The notes beneath the pieces are model-generated. The model searched no databases, was not told the origin of the DNA, and worked only from the letters and a program-made list of their open reading frames with translations. From G963676095 sp963676095 (GTDB lineage: Bacteria > Bacteroidota > Bacteroidia > Bacteroidales > Prolixibacteraceae), in the NCBI GenBank assembly GCA_963676095.1, contig OY781040.1, positions 7,192,001-7,256,000 of the forward strand: 64,000 nt of DNA, read 5' to 3'. Position 1 is the stretch's first letter. Each line of letters begins with the position of its first letter. Both the position numbers and the translations under genes were made by a program. Below are positions 51,980 to 62,672 of this stretch, piece by piece.

Positions 51980-54682
51980 TTATCTCTGTTTATTTGGCGT
52001 TAACTCGAACTCATAGCTTCCCGACAACAACGGATAATTGCCACCGGCCTTTTTCTCCAAAAGAATTTTCCTGTTCTCATTGATAAGCGTTGTTTTTTTC
52101 AGGGAATATCCTTCAGGAAGGAACAAATCGGCAGTAGAATTTGCCGGAACAGTTACCCGGTAAATCACATTATCCTTTTTTCTTTCCCATTCGGAAATAA
52201 TTTTTCCATAAGGAGAGCGATGGGAAACAGAAGCGTTCTTCAGGGATGAGAAAAACGAAGGACGGAAAACAATATTTTTAAAGCCGGGATGTTCCGGATC
52301 TGGTTCGATGCCCCCAATTCCTTTGTACAACCACGCCCCTATCTCTCCGAACATGATGTGGTTTAATGAAATATCGCTTTTTGCATCTATTTTCCAGTTT
52401 TCATAAAGGGTAGTGGCCCCGTTTACAATCCACCACCCCCAGGACGGGTAAGTTTCCTGAGAAGCAACGCGATAAGCCGCATCGGCATAACCATTCTCGC
52501 TCAGGGCGTTTAAAATGGCTTTTTGTCCAAGCAGTCCCACATCCAGATGAAACTGGTCCGCCTCGACCCTTTTCTCCAGATTTCTTGCCACTTTTGCCTT
52601 CATATCATCCGGTACCAATCCCCAAAACAAGGGAACGCTCATTTCTGTTTGCGTACCGTCGGCATAGACTCCTGTTTCCCTGTTTAAATATTTTTCATTG
52701 AATGCTTTTTTTATCTTTTCAGCTAATTGGGTGTACTTTTTACAATCCTCCTGCTTGCCCAACATTCCGGCAGTTTTGGCCAGGATATTAACGTCGGCGA
52801 AATAATAGGCTGTTGAGGTAAGCTCTACCGGAGATTTCGATTTCACCGGTACCCAATCGCCAAGTCCCCAGGTCGTCAGTCCGGAAGGACTGATTTGTTC
52901 GATATGGCTGACGTAGCGCTTTATATTTTCATAACAGGCTTCGAGCAACGACATGTCTCCGTAAAAAAGGTAAATATTCCAGGGAATCAAAGCAATCGTA
53001 CTTGTCCAGTCGGGCCCGTTGCCCCATTCATATCCCCAGCCGTTACTCGGTATAATGGAGGGCAAAACCCCGTTGGGTTGCTGCTCGTCCCGGTGATCGG
53101 CAAGCCATTTTTCATAAACTTTTATTCCGTCGAAACTGTAAAGCCCGGTTTCTATTGCGATATGCGAGTCACCTGTCCATCCATTCTTTTCGCGTTGCGG
53201 ACAATCGGTCGGATACCCGAACAAGTTCGACAAATAAGAACTGTTTGTCGCTGTCCAAATCTTGTTTATTACCGAGTTCGAGGTTTCGACCGTTCCGACG
53301 GGTTCCACGTCGCTGTGCATAAAATACCCGCAAAGACTTTCCTTTGTGAGCGTTACAGGCCGGGAAGCGGTTAATTCAACGTATTGAAACCCCTTATAGT
53401 TGAAATGTGGCATAAATGTTTCTTCCCCTTTGCCATTCAGTATAATAATATCTGTCTGGAAAGGATCGGAATCATCTGCCGGCCTGTAATGAACATCGAT
53501 ATTGGAAAGGTCAACATGCCCGCTATCCAAAAGCCGCTCTCCGTGTTTCAGGTGGAGGACTGTCCCGGAAGGACCGTTTACAGTAATCTGGCTAACTCCC
53601 GCAATATTCCGGCCAAGGTCGAATACATAAGTGGAATCATTGAGCCTGGTCATGCTCTTTGCCGGCACCTTAAGAACATTTCTTACCGGTGGCATAAGCT
53701 GGGAAACAATCTTTTCGGATGGGGCCGAACGATAAATCACGGATTTCCAGGACGAATCATCGAACCCGGGTTTATTCCATCCCGGCTGCTCCAACCGTGC
53801 ATCATAGTGCTCAGCCGTATAGATACTGTTAAAGACGACAGGGCTCAGTGATGTTTTCCAGTCTTTTCCTGAAGTAATTGTTTCGACAGAACCATCATCG
53901 TAAGTAATCCGAAGGTCCATACAAAAGGCAGGCCGCTGACGCCAGGGAGCTTTATGAAAATCCCAGACAGCTGTCGACTGCAGGTTATACCATCCGTTAC
54001 CCAACAAGACGCCCAGGGCATTTTTCCCCTGCTGTAACCGGGAGGTGACATCATAAGTAACATACAGGGTCCTTCGGTCAAAACGGGTGTATGCAGGATC
54101 AAGCCGGTGGTTGCCAACTTTCTGTCCGTTTATATATAATTCGTATAACCCGGCCACAGCAATATAAGCCCTGGCAGACCGTATTTTTTTAGGAGTTTCA
54201 AACTCTTTTCTGAAATACGGAGCCGGCTTTATGTCAATATTGTTGTCGTCGCTGATCCAACTTCCTCTCCAGTTCCCGGGTTCCATCATACCGGTCTCGA
54301 AAGAGGAAACAGGAGACGAAGACCCGGTACCATCCTTGTCCCAGACAGAAACACGCCAGAAGTAGCGGGTAAAAGGTAAAAGCTTTTCTCCTGCATATTT
54401 AACAAGCATCTCACCGGAAGAAATCTTTCCGGAATCCCAGCAACCTCCTTTTCCGGCCGATACTTCAACAGAATCTTTACCCACCAAAAGCCTGTAGGCT
54501 GTTTGTACAGCACCGTACCGGACATCGTTCAACAGCCATGACAAACGAGGCTGATAAGAGTCGACCCCCAACGGAGCAACAAGATATTCACAACGAAGAT
54601 CAGCCGGCTGGCAAGATCCTGACTGGGCCCGCAAACTGGTTATAGCAAAAAGCAACGGGATCAAAATTAAAATTCGGTTCAT
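51980..54682 (-). CDS. exported GH78 family alpha-L-rhamnosidase
   Basis: 900 residues with a signal peptide ending LRAQ. The fibronectin-like N-terminus (LRCEYLVAPLGVDSYQPRLSW) is followed by a beta-domain (RARAYIAVAGLYELYINGQKVG). The GH78 catalytic (alpha/alpha)6 barrel has TDCPQREKNGWTGDSHIAIE, NGVLPSIIPSNGWGYEWGNG and PDWTSTIALIPWNIYLFYGD, then YPSWGWWIVNGATTLYENW. It cleaves terminal alpha-L-rhamnose in the periplasm. It is separated from the susD-like gene by a terminator, so it probably has its own promoter within the same locus. Confidence 0.95.
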   Translation of the reverse strand: MNRILILIPLLFAITSLRAQSGSCQPADLRCEYLVAPLGVDSYQPRLSWLLNDVRYGAVQTAYRLLVGKDSVEVSAGKGGCWDSGKISSGEMLVKYAGEKLLPFTRYFWRVSVWDKDGTGSSSPVSSFETGMMEPGNWRGSWISDDNNIDIKPAPYFRKEFETPKKIRSARAYIAVAGLYELYINGQKVGNHRLDPAYTRFDRRTLYVTYDVTSRLQQGKNALGVLLGNGWYNLQSTAVWDFHKAPWRQRPAFCMDLRITYDDGSVETITSGKDWKTSLSPVVFNSIYTAEHYDARLEQPGWNKPGFDDSSWKSVIYRSAPSEKIVSQLMPPVRNVLKVPAKSMTRLNDSTYVFDLGRNIAGVSQITVNGPSGTVLHLKHGERLLDSGHVDLSNIDVHYRPADDSDPFQTDIIILNGKGEETFMPHFNYKGFQYVELTASRPVTLTKESLCGYFMHSDVEPVGTVETSNSVINKIWTATNSSYLSNLFGYPTDCPQREKNGWTGDSHIAIETGLYSFDGIKVYEKWLADHRDEQQPNGVLPSIIPSNGWGYEWGNGPDWTSTIALIPWNIYLFYGDMSLLEACYENIKRYVSHIEQISPSGLTTWGLGDWVPVKSKSPVELTSTAYYFADVNILAKTAGMLGKQEDCKKYTQLAEKIKKAFNEKYLNRETGVYADGTQTEMSVPLFWGLVPDDMKAKVARNLEKRVEADQFHLDVGLLGQKAILNALSENGYADAAYRVASQETYPSWGWWIVNGATTLYENWKIDAKSDISLNHIMFGEIGAWLYKGIGGIEPDPEHPGFKNIVFRPSFFSSLKNASVSHRSPYGKIISEWERKKDNVIYRVTVPANSTADLFLPEGYSLKKTTLINENRKILLEKKAGGNYPLLSGSYEFELTPNKQR

Positions 54683-54792
54683 TGGGATAACTGGTTTATA
54701 AGCAATGTTGGTTTAAAATCATAAAAGACTGAGAGCAAAAATAAAAAATGTAACGCGAAACCAGGCAGGATACTACACTTAATTAATCAGAA

Positions 54793-54830
54793 AAAGCCGA
54801 AAGATGGACAAATGTCATGCTTTCGGCTTT
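54793..54830 (-). terminator. terminator between susD and the GH78 gene
   Basis: 11-bp stem AAAGCCGAAAG/CTTTCGGCTTT. On the minus strand it is followed by a T-run (TTTTT), 22 bp after the SusD stop codon. Confidence 0.8.
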
Positions 54831-54852
54831 CTTTCTTGTCAAAAATAAATAC

Positions 54853-56763
54853 CTACCACCCTGGATTCTGGGTAAGCGTAGGAGTACGGATCAGTTCATT
54901 ATTCATAATCGGCCATAAGTAATGCCTTGGAGTAATAAACACACGTCCTTCCACGTAGAAACGCTGCATTTTATAATGGGCCCCGTCAATGACAATTTTA
55001 CCATCCGGATCCTCAACCGGTTTCATCCCGTTTATCATACGCTGACATTTAGGATAAGGCCAGTAATTCTGCGAGCACTCATCATTATCACTTCCGGCAG
55101 CTGCCCAGGCTGTTTCCTTTGCCTTTTCGGTACTGCTGCTTGGCTGAAGATACAGACGACTGGCCCAGATCCGGTTATTCTCATAGAAAAGTTCCACCCT
55201 ACGTTCCCGCTGTATATATTCGTTCATCAAGTCGTGATCAGATTTTGCCGCAGAAGGTATGTCTGCCATAAATGAACGCTCTCGGACTTCATTCAGCAGA
55301 TCGTAGATTTCCTGGTTCGGACCTGTCGTTTCATTAACGGCTTCGCAGTAAATATAAATGAATTCGGGCAAGCGCCATACAGGGGGACCATTAATGGTAA
55401 ATGATTCATTTCCTTTATAGTAATGTTCCCGCAAAAGTTTACGTAAAAAATAGCCGGTCACAGTTGAGTTGGAAGCACCGATTTTGTCAGATCCTGAAGC
55501 GGTATTGATCACTTCATTCTTAAACGTTGCCCCATGATAAATAATGTCCCTGTAAAAACGGGGATCCCGCTGCACACTTTCATAAGGATCGGCATCATCA
55601 TATCCGTCGGAGACTGCACGGTCGCTGTATACCGGATATCCATAGCCATCCGGAGCTATATATTCATATTCGTCCACTTGTTCCTGCACCGGCATCTGGC
55701 GCGACCCGCCTCCCCAGCTGGGAGGATAAACGTCACCCTCCCATGCCTGATTTTTATCTTTTGTTACAAACCAGACAGCTTCATTCTCGAATGCGTCCAT
55801 GTCATAATACATTTCCCACAAACGGGTATACACCTTCGAATTATTATAATTATCGCCATTATCATCCTCAAAATGGGTATTGTCATATTCCTGATAAAGG
55901 CTGTACCGGGGGGCTCCGTCAACGGTAAAATCAAGTACCCGCCTGGCAGCCACTTTAGCAGAATCCCATCGAGACTCATCATAAGATGCATATTCACTGG
56001 CGTAAGTCCGGGTATCATCGGGAAAGTCTCCTCCATTATACATGGGGGTTGCAGCCATCCACCGGACGATTGCCTTTAATCCCAGGCATGCCCCTTTGTC
56101 GACACGGCCAAAGTCACTTCCTGTCCATTTCCCGGGCACTCGGGCATACGCTGAGTCGCAGTCCTGACAAATTCTTTCAACGATCGTATGGAACGATTCC
56201 CTGGTAAAACTATTGGCCTCTTCTGAATCGGCACTAACGACATGATCGACATAGGGGATCTCCCCGTATAGTCTGGCGGCCAGCCAGTGAAGATAAGCCC
56301 GGAAAAAATAGACTTCACCGATCCGTTTCCTTAACGTTCCGGGATCCGTATTATCATCCGGAGTATTGTATTCAGCAATCCCTTCGAGAATCACATTGGC
56401 TTTCCTGACTTTAGCCCACAGACCATCCCAGTATTGTCCGCAATCGCTGCCACTGGGAAGTCCATCCGCATTCCAGTCCCCGCTGTTATATTTATTTGTA
56501 GAACTTTCTTCCACGGTAGAACCTTCACACTCATCCGTAACAGGAGCAGAATTAAAATCATCAAAATAAACCAGTGGCCGATTGGCACTCTTTGCATTGG
56601 CATACAGATCAGTCACCAGTTCATTCACATCATCGAATCGGGTAAAAACATCTGATGCTGTTTCTTCATCGTCAGGTTCCCGGTCAAGAAAATCATCACA
56701 GGATGAAAGGGAGCAATAAAGAAGAAGAACCAGTATATGATAAAAAACAAGTTTCCTTTTCAT
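54853..56763 (-). CDS. SusD/RagB-family nutrient-binding lipoprotein
   Basis: 636 residues with a lipobox (CSLSSC). CDDFLDREPDDEETASDVFT is the classic SusD start. It then has GIAEY, VYFFRAYLHWLAARLYGEIP (TPR-like), YKGNESFTINGPPVWRLPEF, IYIYCEAVNET, INEVRERSF-like LLNEVRERSF, IQRERRVELFYENNRIWASR and HYLWPIMNNELIRTPTLTQNPGW at the C-terminus, all RagB/SusD landmarks. It binds the glycan at the cell surface and closes the SusC barrel. It starts 18 bp after the susC-like gene. Confidence 0.93.
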   Translation of the reverse strand: MKRKLVFYHILVLLLYCSLSSCDDFLDREPDDEETASDVFTRFDDVNELVTDLYANAKSANRPLVYFDDFNSAPVTDECEGSTVEESSTNKYNSGDWNADGLPSGSDCGQYWDGLWAKVRKANVILEGIAEYNTPDDNTDPGTLRKRIGEVYFFRAYLHWLAARLYGEIPYVDHVVSADSEEANSFTRESFHTIVERICQDCDSAYARVPGKWTGSDFGRVDKGACLGLKAIVRWMAATPMYNGGDFPDDTRTYASEYASYDESRWDSAKVAARRVLDFTVDGAPRYSLYQEYDNTHFEDDNGDNYNNSKVYTRLWEMYYDMDAFENEAVWFVTKDKNQAWEGDVYPPSWGGGSRQMPVQEQVDEYEYIAPDGYGYPVYSDRAVSDGYDDADPYESVQRDPRFYRDIIYHGATFKNEVINTASGSDKIGASNSTVTGYFLRKLLREHYYKGNESFTINGPPVWRLPEFIYIYCEAVNETTGPNQEIYDLLNEVRERSFMADIPSAAKSDHDLMNEYIQRERRVELFYENNRIWASRLYLQPSSSTEKAKETAWAAAGSDNDECSQNYWPYPKCQRMINGMKPVEDPDGKIVIDGAHYKMQRFYVEGRVFITPRHYLWPIMNNELIRTPTLTQNPGW

Positions 56764-56780
56764 ATTTGTCGAGTTTAAAA

Positions 56781-59700
56781 TTAGAATGTGACATCAATAC
56801 CTGCACTAATAACCCTTTCTATCGGATACCAGCTTCCGTCACCGGAGGCAGTCTCCGGATCGACATCTACATCATCCAGTCCATCAAAGGTTAACAGGTT
56901 TAATCCCTGTGCATATACACGAACCTTCTGGAATTCGGCGAAACGGATCAACCGTTGTGGAAAAGTGTATCCTATCTCCAAAGTTTTCAGACGTATATAT
57001 CTGCCGTTATAAAGAAAAAGGCTGCTGTTACCATTTTTATTGTTATCATTTGCCCCGTAATGAAGCGCAGGATATTTTGCAGTGCTGGCTGTCTCAGGAG
57101 TCCATCTTTTCAGGTGCATTTTCTTTACTTTACCATATTTGTCCTGATCATAAAGGGGAAAATCATAGACGGCCGGGCCAGTCAACTGAACAGATGTAGA
57201 TGCCGCTCCCTGGAACATCATGCTGAAATCAAAATTCTTGTACTGGAATCCCATGGGGATACCAAACATGATTTCCGGCGTATGCGGATGTCCAATCCGC
57301 TTGCGGTCGTGTCCGTCAGTTATTTGTCCGTCCCCGTCCAGATCTTTGTAAACAACATCCCCTGGTATTAAGGTTCCCCAGGATTGATAGCCCGCGCCAT
57401 CATTCATTGCATTTAACTCATCGGCCTCCGCCTGATCTGCGACAAAATGATCGAATATATAATCAGCAGGCATGTTCATGGGGTGACCTGTTTCCTGTCT
57501 CCAACTGTAGTCAAAGGAAATTTCATTTTCATAAACGATCTTATTCCGCGCAAAAGTGAAGTTAGGCTTAATATAATACTTAAAATTCCGGCCAATCTTC
57601 CCATTCCAGCCTATTTCACAGTCAATTCCATGATTATTGACAATACCTGAATTAACATAACTGGCATCTTTCCCAACGACATCAGAAACCCCCACTTTAT
57701 AATCATTACCAAGATCAGTTATAATATCATACCGGTGTTCATAAAAAGCATTGATATCCAGAGTTAACCGGCGATTAAACAAAGTAGCATCAATTCCGAT
57801 ATTTTCCTTTCTCGATTTTTCCCAACTCAGATCTTCATTAGCCAGGTCTCCTTCGGCGAGTCCTGAAAGGCCTGATCCGAAATTATCTGTACCAAAAGAA
57901 TAGCCGCTGCCACTGCCATAATACTGCAGATAACCAAAGCGGTCCCCGTTAGGCATGATGTCACTTCCCGACCAGCCGACAGAAGCACGGATCTTTAAAT
58001 TGTCCAGCCAGTTACCTGTACTTTTCATGAAACCTTCATTTGAAAGGACCCAGCCAGCAGAAAAAGCAGGGAAAAATCCATACCGTTTTCCTGGTGCAAA
58101 ATTTTCGGATCCGTTATACCCGGCATTGAATTCAAAAAGATACCGGTCAGCATAGTCATAAGTTGCACGCGCACTCAGCCCCTGATAACAGTAAGCAACA
58201 TCATTATTAATTTGCTTTTTAGACCGGTTTCCCAATAACATAGCAGAGATATCATGCAATCCGAACTTATGGGCATAATCCAGTTTAACCTGGATATAAG
58301 TTCGCGCATTGGATGAATTCTGACTAAAATCATTCCCGATTGTCTGGTCAATCTCATATTTATTCCCGGTTTCATACTCACCACCGTAGTGCCCCGGCGT
58401 CATATATACATCACGGCCATCAACAGGAACAAAAGTGGCATAGCTCGGATATACCGCATAGCCACTGCTATAGGTAGAGAGGGTACGCTGAATCCAGCGC
58501 CCTTCGGAAGCATCGTAGGAGAACATCCCTTCAGCTTTCAATCCTTTTGTAATAAAATCAAGTTTGTGTCCCAAAATAAAAGATCCGTTAAGATAGGTAT
58601 TCCTTTCATCAAGATAACCGGTCCGGCTCAGTTCTCCCAGAATATTAAACCGGTAAATCTGATCTCCGAACAACATTCCATATGGATTTTCATCACGATA
58701 AACCTGCGTTGTTGCATCATCATTATCCTCCACTGTGACCGGAAGGAAAGGAGGTTGGGTATTACATATATTTACAATACGGCTCGCAGTCGTTCCCGGT
58801 GCCTGACGGTCTGTAATACGCGCTGAAATATCCAGACTGGCATAAAAGTTATCTGTAATATCAATATCGATGTTCGACCGGAAATTATAACGTTTGAAAA
58901 TGGCCTGTTCATCAAAACCCGCATCATTCGTATGCTTATAATTGCCAGTCTGTGAAAAATAATTGGCCAGCACGTAATAACGGGCACGATCGGATCCCCC
59001 GTTAATGGAAAGATTGTAATCCTGCTGGACTCCCGGCTTGAATGCATAATCAAAGTAATCCCAGTTATAACCCAGTCCGTCTGAATTATCACCTTTGGCT
59101 TTCCGAAAATTTTCAATAGCATCATTGCTAAACAGATTGAGCGTCGATTCATCGACTCCCGGATTATCATTAAGTATAGCCTCATTATAGAGCGTTGCAT
59201 AATCAGCCGACCCCAGGTAATCAGGAAATTTAACTGGTGAATTAACCCCGGCAGATGCCTTGAAATCCACCGTCGCCTTGCCTCCCTGCGATTTTCCTCT
59301 TTTCGTTGTAATAACAATCACCCCGTTGGCACCCCGTATACCATAAGCCGCGGTAGCTGAGGCATCCTTCAGAATTGTAAAAGTTTCTATTTCTTCCGGG
59401 TCCAGGTAACTCATGCTTCTTTCAACCCCATCAATAATAACAATCGGATCAGTATTATTATAGGTACTTTGTCCGCGGACATAAATGTTACTTTCGTCCA
59501 CCCCAGGTTCTCCTCCACTATACTGATTGACGATCAGTCCCGGCATTCTTCCGGCCAATGCATTTGTTAAATTAGCTGTCGGACTCTGCTTCAATTCCTT
59601 TGTTGTTATCGTTGAAATAGCCCCGGTAATAGTAGCCTTTCTCTGGGTTGAATAGCCCACTACGACAACTTCGTCTACACCGACCCGGTCTTCCTCCATC

Positions 59701-60304
59701 TTTACATGAATAATCGTTTTCCCGGTTATGGAAATTTCCTGGCTCTTCATGCCTACAAATGAAAATACAAGAAACTGGGCTTCTTCTTTTGGAACGACCA
59801 GGGAAAAATGACCATTCTGATCTGTTATTGTTCCATGAGTCGTACCTTTAACAACAACACTTACCCCGGGAACCGGCTCTCCGTCAACATTCGTAACATC
59901 TCCGGTTATCCGGTTAGTTTGCTGAACGGTTTTAACTCCGGAATCTTTTGATATAATAACAATATTATCAACCACCCGGCACTGCCAGTTGGTCACGTTT
60001 CCAATCTTGGATAAAACCTCGTCAAGAGTGCCGTTTTTTACATGGATATCTATCGGCATATTGATATTGACATCATCATTGCTGTAAAAAAACTCCAGAC
60101 CGCTTTGATTGCTGATGTCATTCAGTATTTTCCGGATCGAGGTATTCTTATAATCAGATTGAATTTCGTGTTTTGGGCATAGGAGTCCCGGGCATATGCC
60201 CCAAAAACATTCAATAACACCAAAAAAAAGGTCAATCTCATACAAAGAAAAATTTTGGACACAGAAGTGCCTCCTCCATAATGCGGAGAAATCATTTTTT
60301 TCAT
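56781..60304 (-). CDS. SusC/RagA-family TonB-dependent transporter with N-terminal STN domain, frameshifted near the signal peptide
   Basis: The main frame reads from about codon 50 to the stop at 56781. It has an STN domain (SIRKILNDISNQSGLEFFYS), CarboxypepD_reg (GEPVPGVSVVVKGTTHGTI), plug (VDEVVVVGYSTQRKATITGA) and barrel ending RVISAGIDVTF. The expected signal peptide (MKKMISPHYGGGTSVSKIF, LTFFLVLLNVFGAYARDSYA) lies in another frame from ATG 60304 to a stop at 60122. Adding one G at about 60155 would restore TKFNLDYKNTSIRKIL. So the gene is either knocked out, phase-varied or affected by a base-call error. The 1,177-aa frame upstream of the switch has no signal peptide. Confidence 0.88.
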
Positions 60305-60383
60305 AAATTTGCAATTATAAGTTAAACAAATGGTTATGCTTTTCTTTGATTTTGAGGAATGAAAAGCATTTGTGAAATTTACA

Positions 60384-60420
60384 GGCCGGAAATTGCAGGA
60401 ACAACTTCCGGCCTTTTTTT
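60384..60420 (+). other. strong hairpin between fecR and susC
   Basis: GGCCGGAA/TTCCGGCC 8-bp stem followed by seven T on the plus strand. The flanking genes are on the minus strand, where the hairpin is preceded by A and followed by TGTAAATT, so it would not terminate their transcript. It may block antisense reading or modulate sigma-driven susC transcription. Confidence 0.6.
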
Positions 60421-60426
60421 AATCAT

Positions 60427-61401
60427 CTAGTTGGTTACGGTTATTTCATTCTCGTCTTTTTTAAATTTTACTTTATTGGTTAACGAAATGATCTTCAAGG
60501 TATATTCCAGTGGTTTCTCCTTGTTGATCATGCCTGTAAACGAATAGGCCTCAAGGCTGTCATCCTGAAATGAAAACCTGACGCCATACCATTGCTCAAG
60601 GAAGAAAGTCAGTTCACTTAATTTTTCATGTTCAAAGTAAACCTTGCCGCTTATCCATCCTTTATAATGTTCGATATCTATTTTTTCCATCTCAATTTTG
60701 TCCGATTCATGATTATCGACCAGCTTTTCTCCCGGATCAATAAAGACTGATTGCCCGTCTTTTTTATATTCAACTTTCCCTTCAAGCAAAATAACTTCGC
60801 TTTTACTTGCCGATGCGTAATCATTAACCAGGAACCTGGTCCCGTGGACCTTAATAGCCGATTTTCCCAGGCGGACCAGGAAAGCCAGATCCTTCCCTTT
60901 CATGACTTCAAACATCGCTTCTCCATCCAATGTAACAGTTCTGTTCTTCCGCCCAAAAAAATTATCGTAGCGCAGGCCTGAATTCGACCCCAGCCAGACA
61001 ATTGATCCGTCGGGCAGATCGACCTGCTTCATTTTTCCAGTCGGTGAAACAATTTGGGTAACAACAACTTTTTCCCCTTCAGATGCCGATTTATAAACCA
61101 TCGTGCCTACGAGCACTGATAAACTGATGACAACAAGGATAACGGCAGCATACCTCATAACCTTAAACATCTTTCTTCGTGGCAGTATGGTCTTTCCCAT
61201 GATCCTCCGGTCCACCTTTCCCAGTGCATTTTCCACTTGACTGAGCAGTCCGATCTGCCGGACTTTCCCTCTAATCCGGAAGATCTTCTCGCTGGCTTTA
61301 AAATCATGATCAGGTTTAAAATCAACCGGTCGACTGTCAACATCTTCCCCGTGAAGAAAGGAAGCAATAGCTTCAAATTTGTTTTTCTTGTTTTCGTCCA
61401 T
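60427..61401 (-). CDS. FecR-family anti-sigma factor
   Basis: 324 residues. A cytosolic N-terminal ~90 residues precede one membrane segment (AAVILVVISLSVLVGTMVY, about 89-107) and the periplasmic FecR domain (PDGSIVWLGSNSGLRYDNFF, GEAMFEVMKGKDLAFLV, IKVHGTRFLVNDY). The DUF4974 C-terminal domain (KLSELTFFLEQWYGVRFSF) contacts the STN domain of SusC. It holds the ECF sigma factor inactive until SusC signals substrate. It lies between sigma and susC, as expected for SusC-linked trans-envelope signalling. Confidence 0.92.
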   Translation of the reverse strand: MDENKKNKFEAIASFLHGEDVDSRPVDFKPDHDFKASEKIFRIRGKVRQIGLLSQVENALGKVDRRIMGKTILPRRKMFKVMRYAAVILVVISLSVLVGTMVYKSASEGEKVVVTQIVSPTGKMKQVDLPDGSIVWLGSNSGLRYDNFFGRKNRTVTLDGEAMFEVMKGKDLAFLVRLGKSAIKVHGTRFLVNDYASASKSEVILLEGKVEYKKDGQSVFIDPGEKLVDNHESDKIEMEKIDIEHYKGWISGKVYFEHEKLSELTFFLEQWYGVRFSFQDDSLEAYSFTGMINKEKPLEYTLKIISLTNKVKFKKDENEITVTN

Positions 61402-61593
61402 ATACCTTTATGACACAAAATTTATGAATAGGGTGAAGTAAAGTTCAATTTTTTTTAATTCTGCTTTACTCATTCGAAAAACCGGCCTGTCTTTATCCTA
61501 TGTATTAAGGAGAACAGACTGACTTTTCTCCTGACTACTTTTATAGTGGAATGGAGGAAAATCAGGGATCTGTTTTATCGGTTAACGTGTAAC

Positions 61594-61791
61594 TAATATT
61601 CAACCAAAAAATTCAAAATAAACGGAATCAGTGGAACCTTCCCCGAAATGAAAGCGATCAGGGAACCTTCCCCGAAACTGCCAGTAAATTAATTACCAGC
61701 TTTTCCAATTTTGTACGAAGCTGTCTGTAGGCAATTCCCATCTGGGTTTTTACGGTATTCCTGGAAATCGATAATTCATCGGCAATCTGCT
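61594..61791 (-). pseudogene. partial duplicate of the 3' end of the ECF sigma gene
   Basis: 61594-61791 repeats 62032-62203 (end of the sigma gene and its downstream flank) almost exactly, with a ~25-bp insertion that repeats GGAACCTTCCCCGAAA. It encodes the region 4 helix-turn-helix part only and breaks off at GCAATCTGCT, joined to a transposase relic. Confidence 0.8.
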
Positions 61792-61910
61792 ACCGTAACC
61801 AACCTTACAAAGATAAGTATAACGGCTTGTATTCTTTTTTGAACCATCGCATCTGGATAATGATATCTTTCATAATTTAGCCGTTGAATTTCGGCTCCGT
61901 CTGGAAGCAT
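61776..61910 (-). pseudogene. transposase N-terminal relic
   Basis: From ATG at 61910 the frame reads MLPDGAEIQRLNYERYHYPD, then AMVQKRIQAVIL, before it runs into the sigma duplicate and stops. This resembles the N-terminus of helix-turn-helix IS630-type transposases of Bacteroidetes, recalled from memory. The interval 61792-62031 has no match in the sigma gene and is probably the remains of that insertion. Confidence 0.35.
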
Positions 61911-62039
61911 ATCTTCTTTAGATTTTGGGTAGAACTAATTTGATATGCTTCTCTTTTTATTTTACGCCTCTCTTGACAAAGTTTTCAACTTTCTCTTGTT
62001 AATTATTTGCGGAAATTTATCCCGTGCGAAGTATAATAT

Positions 62040-62672
62040 TCAACCAAAAAATTCAAAATAAACGGAAAGTGGAACCTTCCCCGAAATGAAAGCGATGAAA
62101 AAACTTACCAGCTTTTCCAATTTTGTACGAAGCTGTCTGTAGGCAATTCCCATCTGGGTTTTTACGGTATTCCTGGAAATCGATAATTCATCGGCAATCT
62201 GCTGATAAGTATAATTTTCAAGGTAGGCTAACGAAAAAATCCGCCGGCATGCTCCTGGTAATTCGCCAATCGCCTTGTAAATCGCTACAGCCATTTCTTC
62301 ATCATCGTATTCAGAGGAGCTTTCCTCATCCGCCACTTCAGACAAAAGAAAAGAAATAGAAATTATTTTCGACGGATCCCGCCGGGCTACATTAAGGGCG
62401 TGATTTTTAACAGCAGTAAAAAAATAATTGCGAAGGCTCACTTTTATATCCAGGTTCTCCCTTTTCTCCCAAAGGGCCACGAACACGTCCTGTACCAAAT
62501 CCTCAGCACGGTCAGTATCCGGGACATAGCGTAAAGCGACAAGACAAGCAGTATGATAATTCTCCCTGAAAAAAGCATCAAAATAATCTTTGGACAAAAT
62601 AGAGGACAATTTGTCGCTACTTTTCACCGATTGATAAGACATAGCCATTATTATACAATTCAAAAAATTCAA
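62040..62672 (-). CDS. ECF-type RNA polymerase sigma factor (FecI/SusC-linked)
   Basis: 210 residues; the start may be MAMSYQSV at 62648. Region 2: YFDAFFRENYHTACLVALRY, DRAEDLVQDVFVALWEKREN and LRNYFFTAVKNHALNVAR. Region 4: ELPGACRRIFSLAYLENYTY and QQIADELSISRNTVKTQMGI. It directs RNA polymerase to the susC promoter when released by FecR. The C-terminal ~20 residues (FISGKVPLSVYFEFFG) are unusual and lie in the part that is duplicated downstream, so the original 3' end may have been altered. Confidence 0.92.
   Translation of the reverse strand: MNFLNCIIMAMSYQSVKSSDKLSSILSKDYFDAFFRENYHTACLVALRYVPDTDRAEDLVQDVFVALWEKRENLDIKVSLRNYFFTAVKNHALNVARRDPSKIISISFLLSEVADEESSSEYDDEEMAVAIYKAIGELPGACRRIFSLAYLENYTYQQIADELSISRNTVKTQMGIAYRQLRTKLEKLVSFFIAFISGKVPLSVYFEFFG

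Noticed and set aside
60384..60420. Terminator of the fecR transcript
   Set aside because: The T-run is on the plus strand, whereas fecR and susC are on the minus strand, so it was kept only as a hairpin of unknown role.
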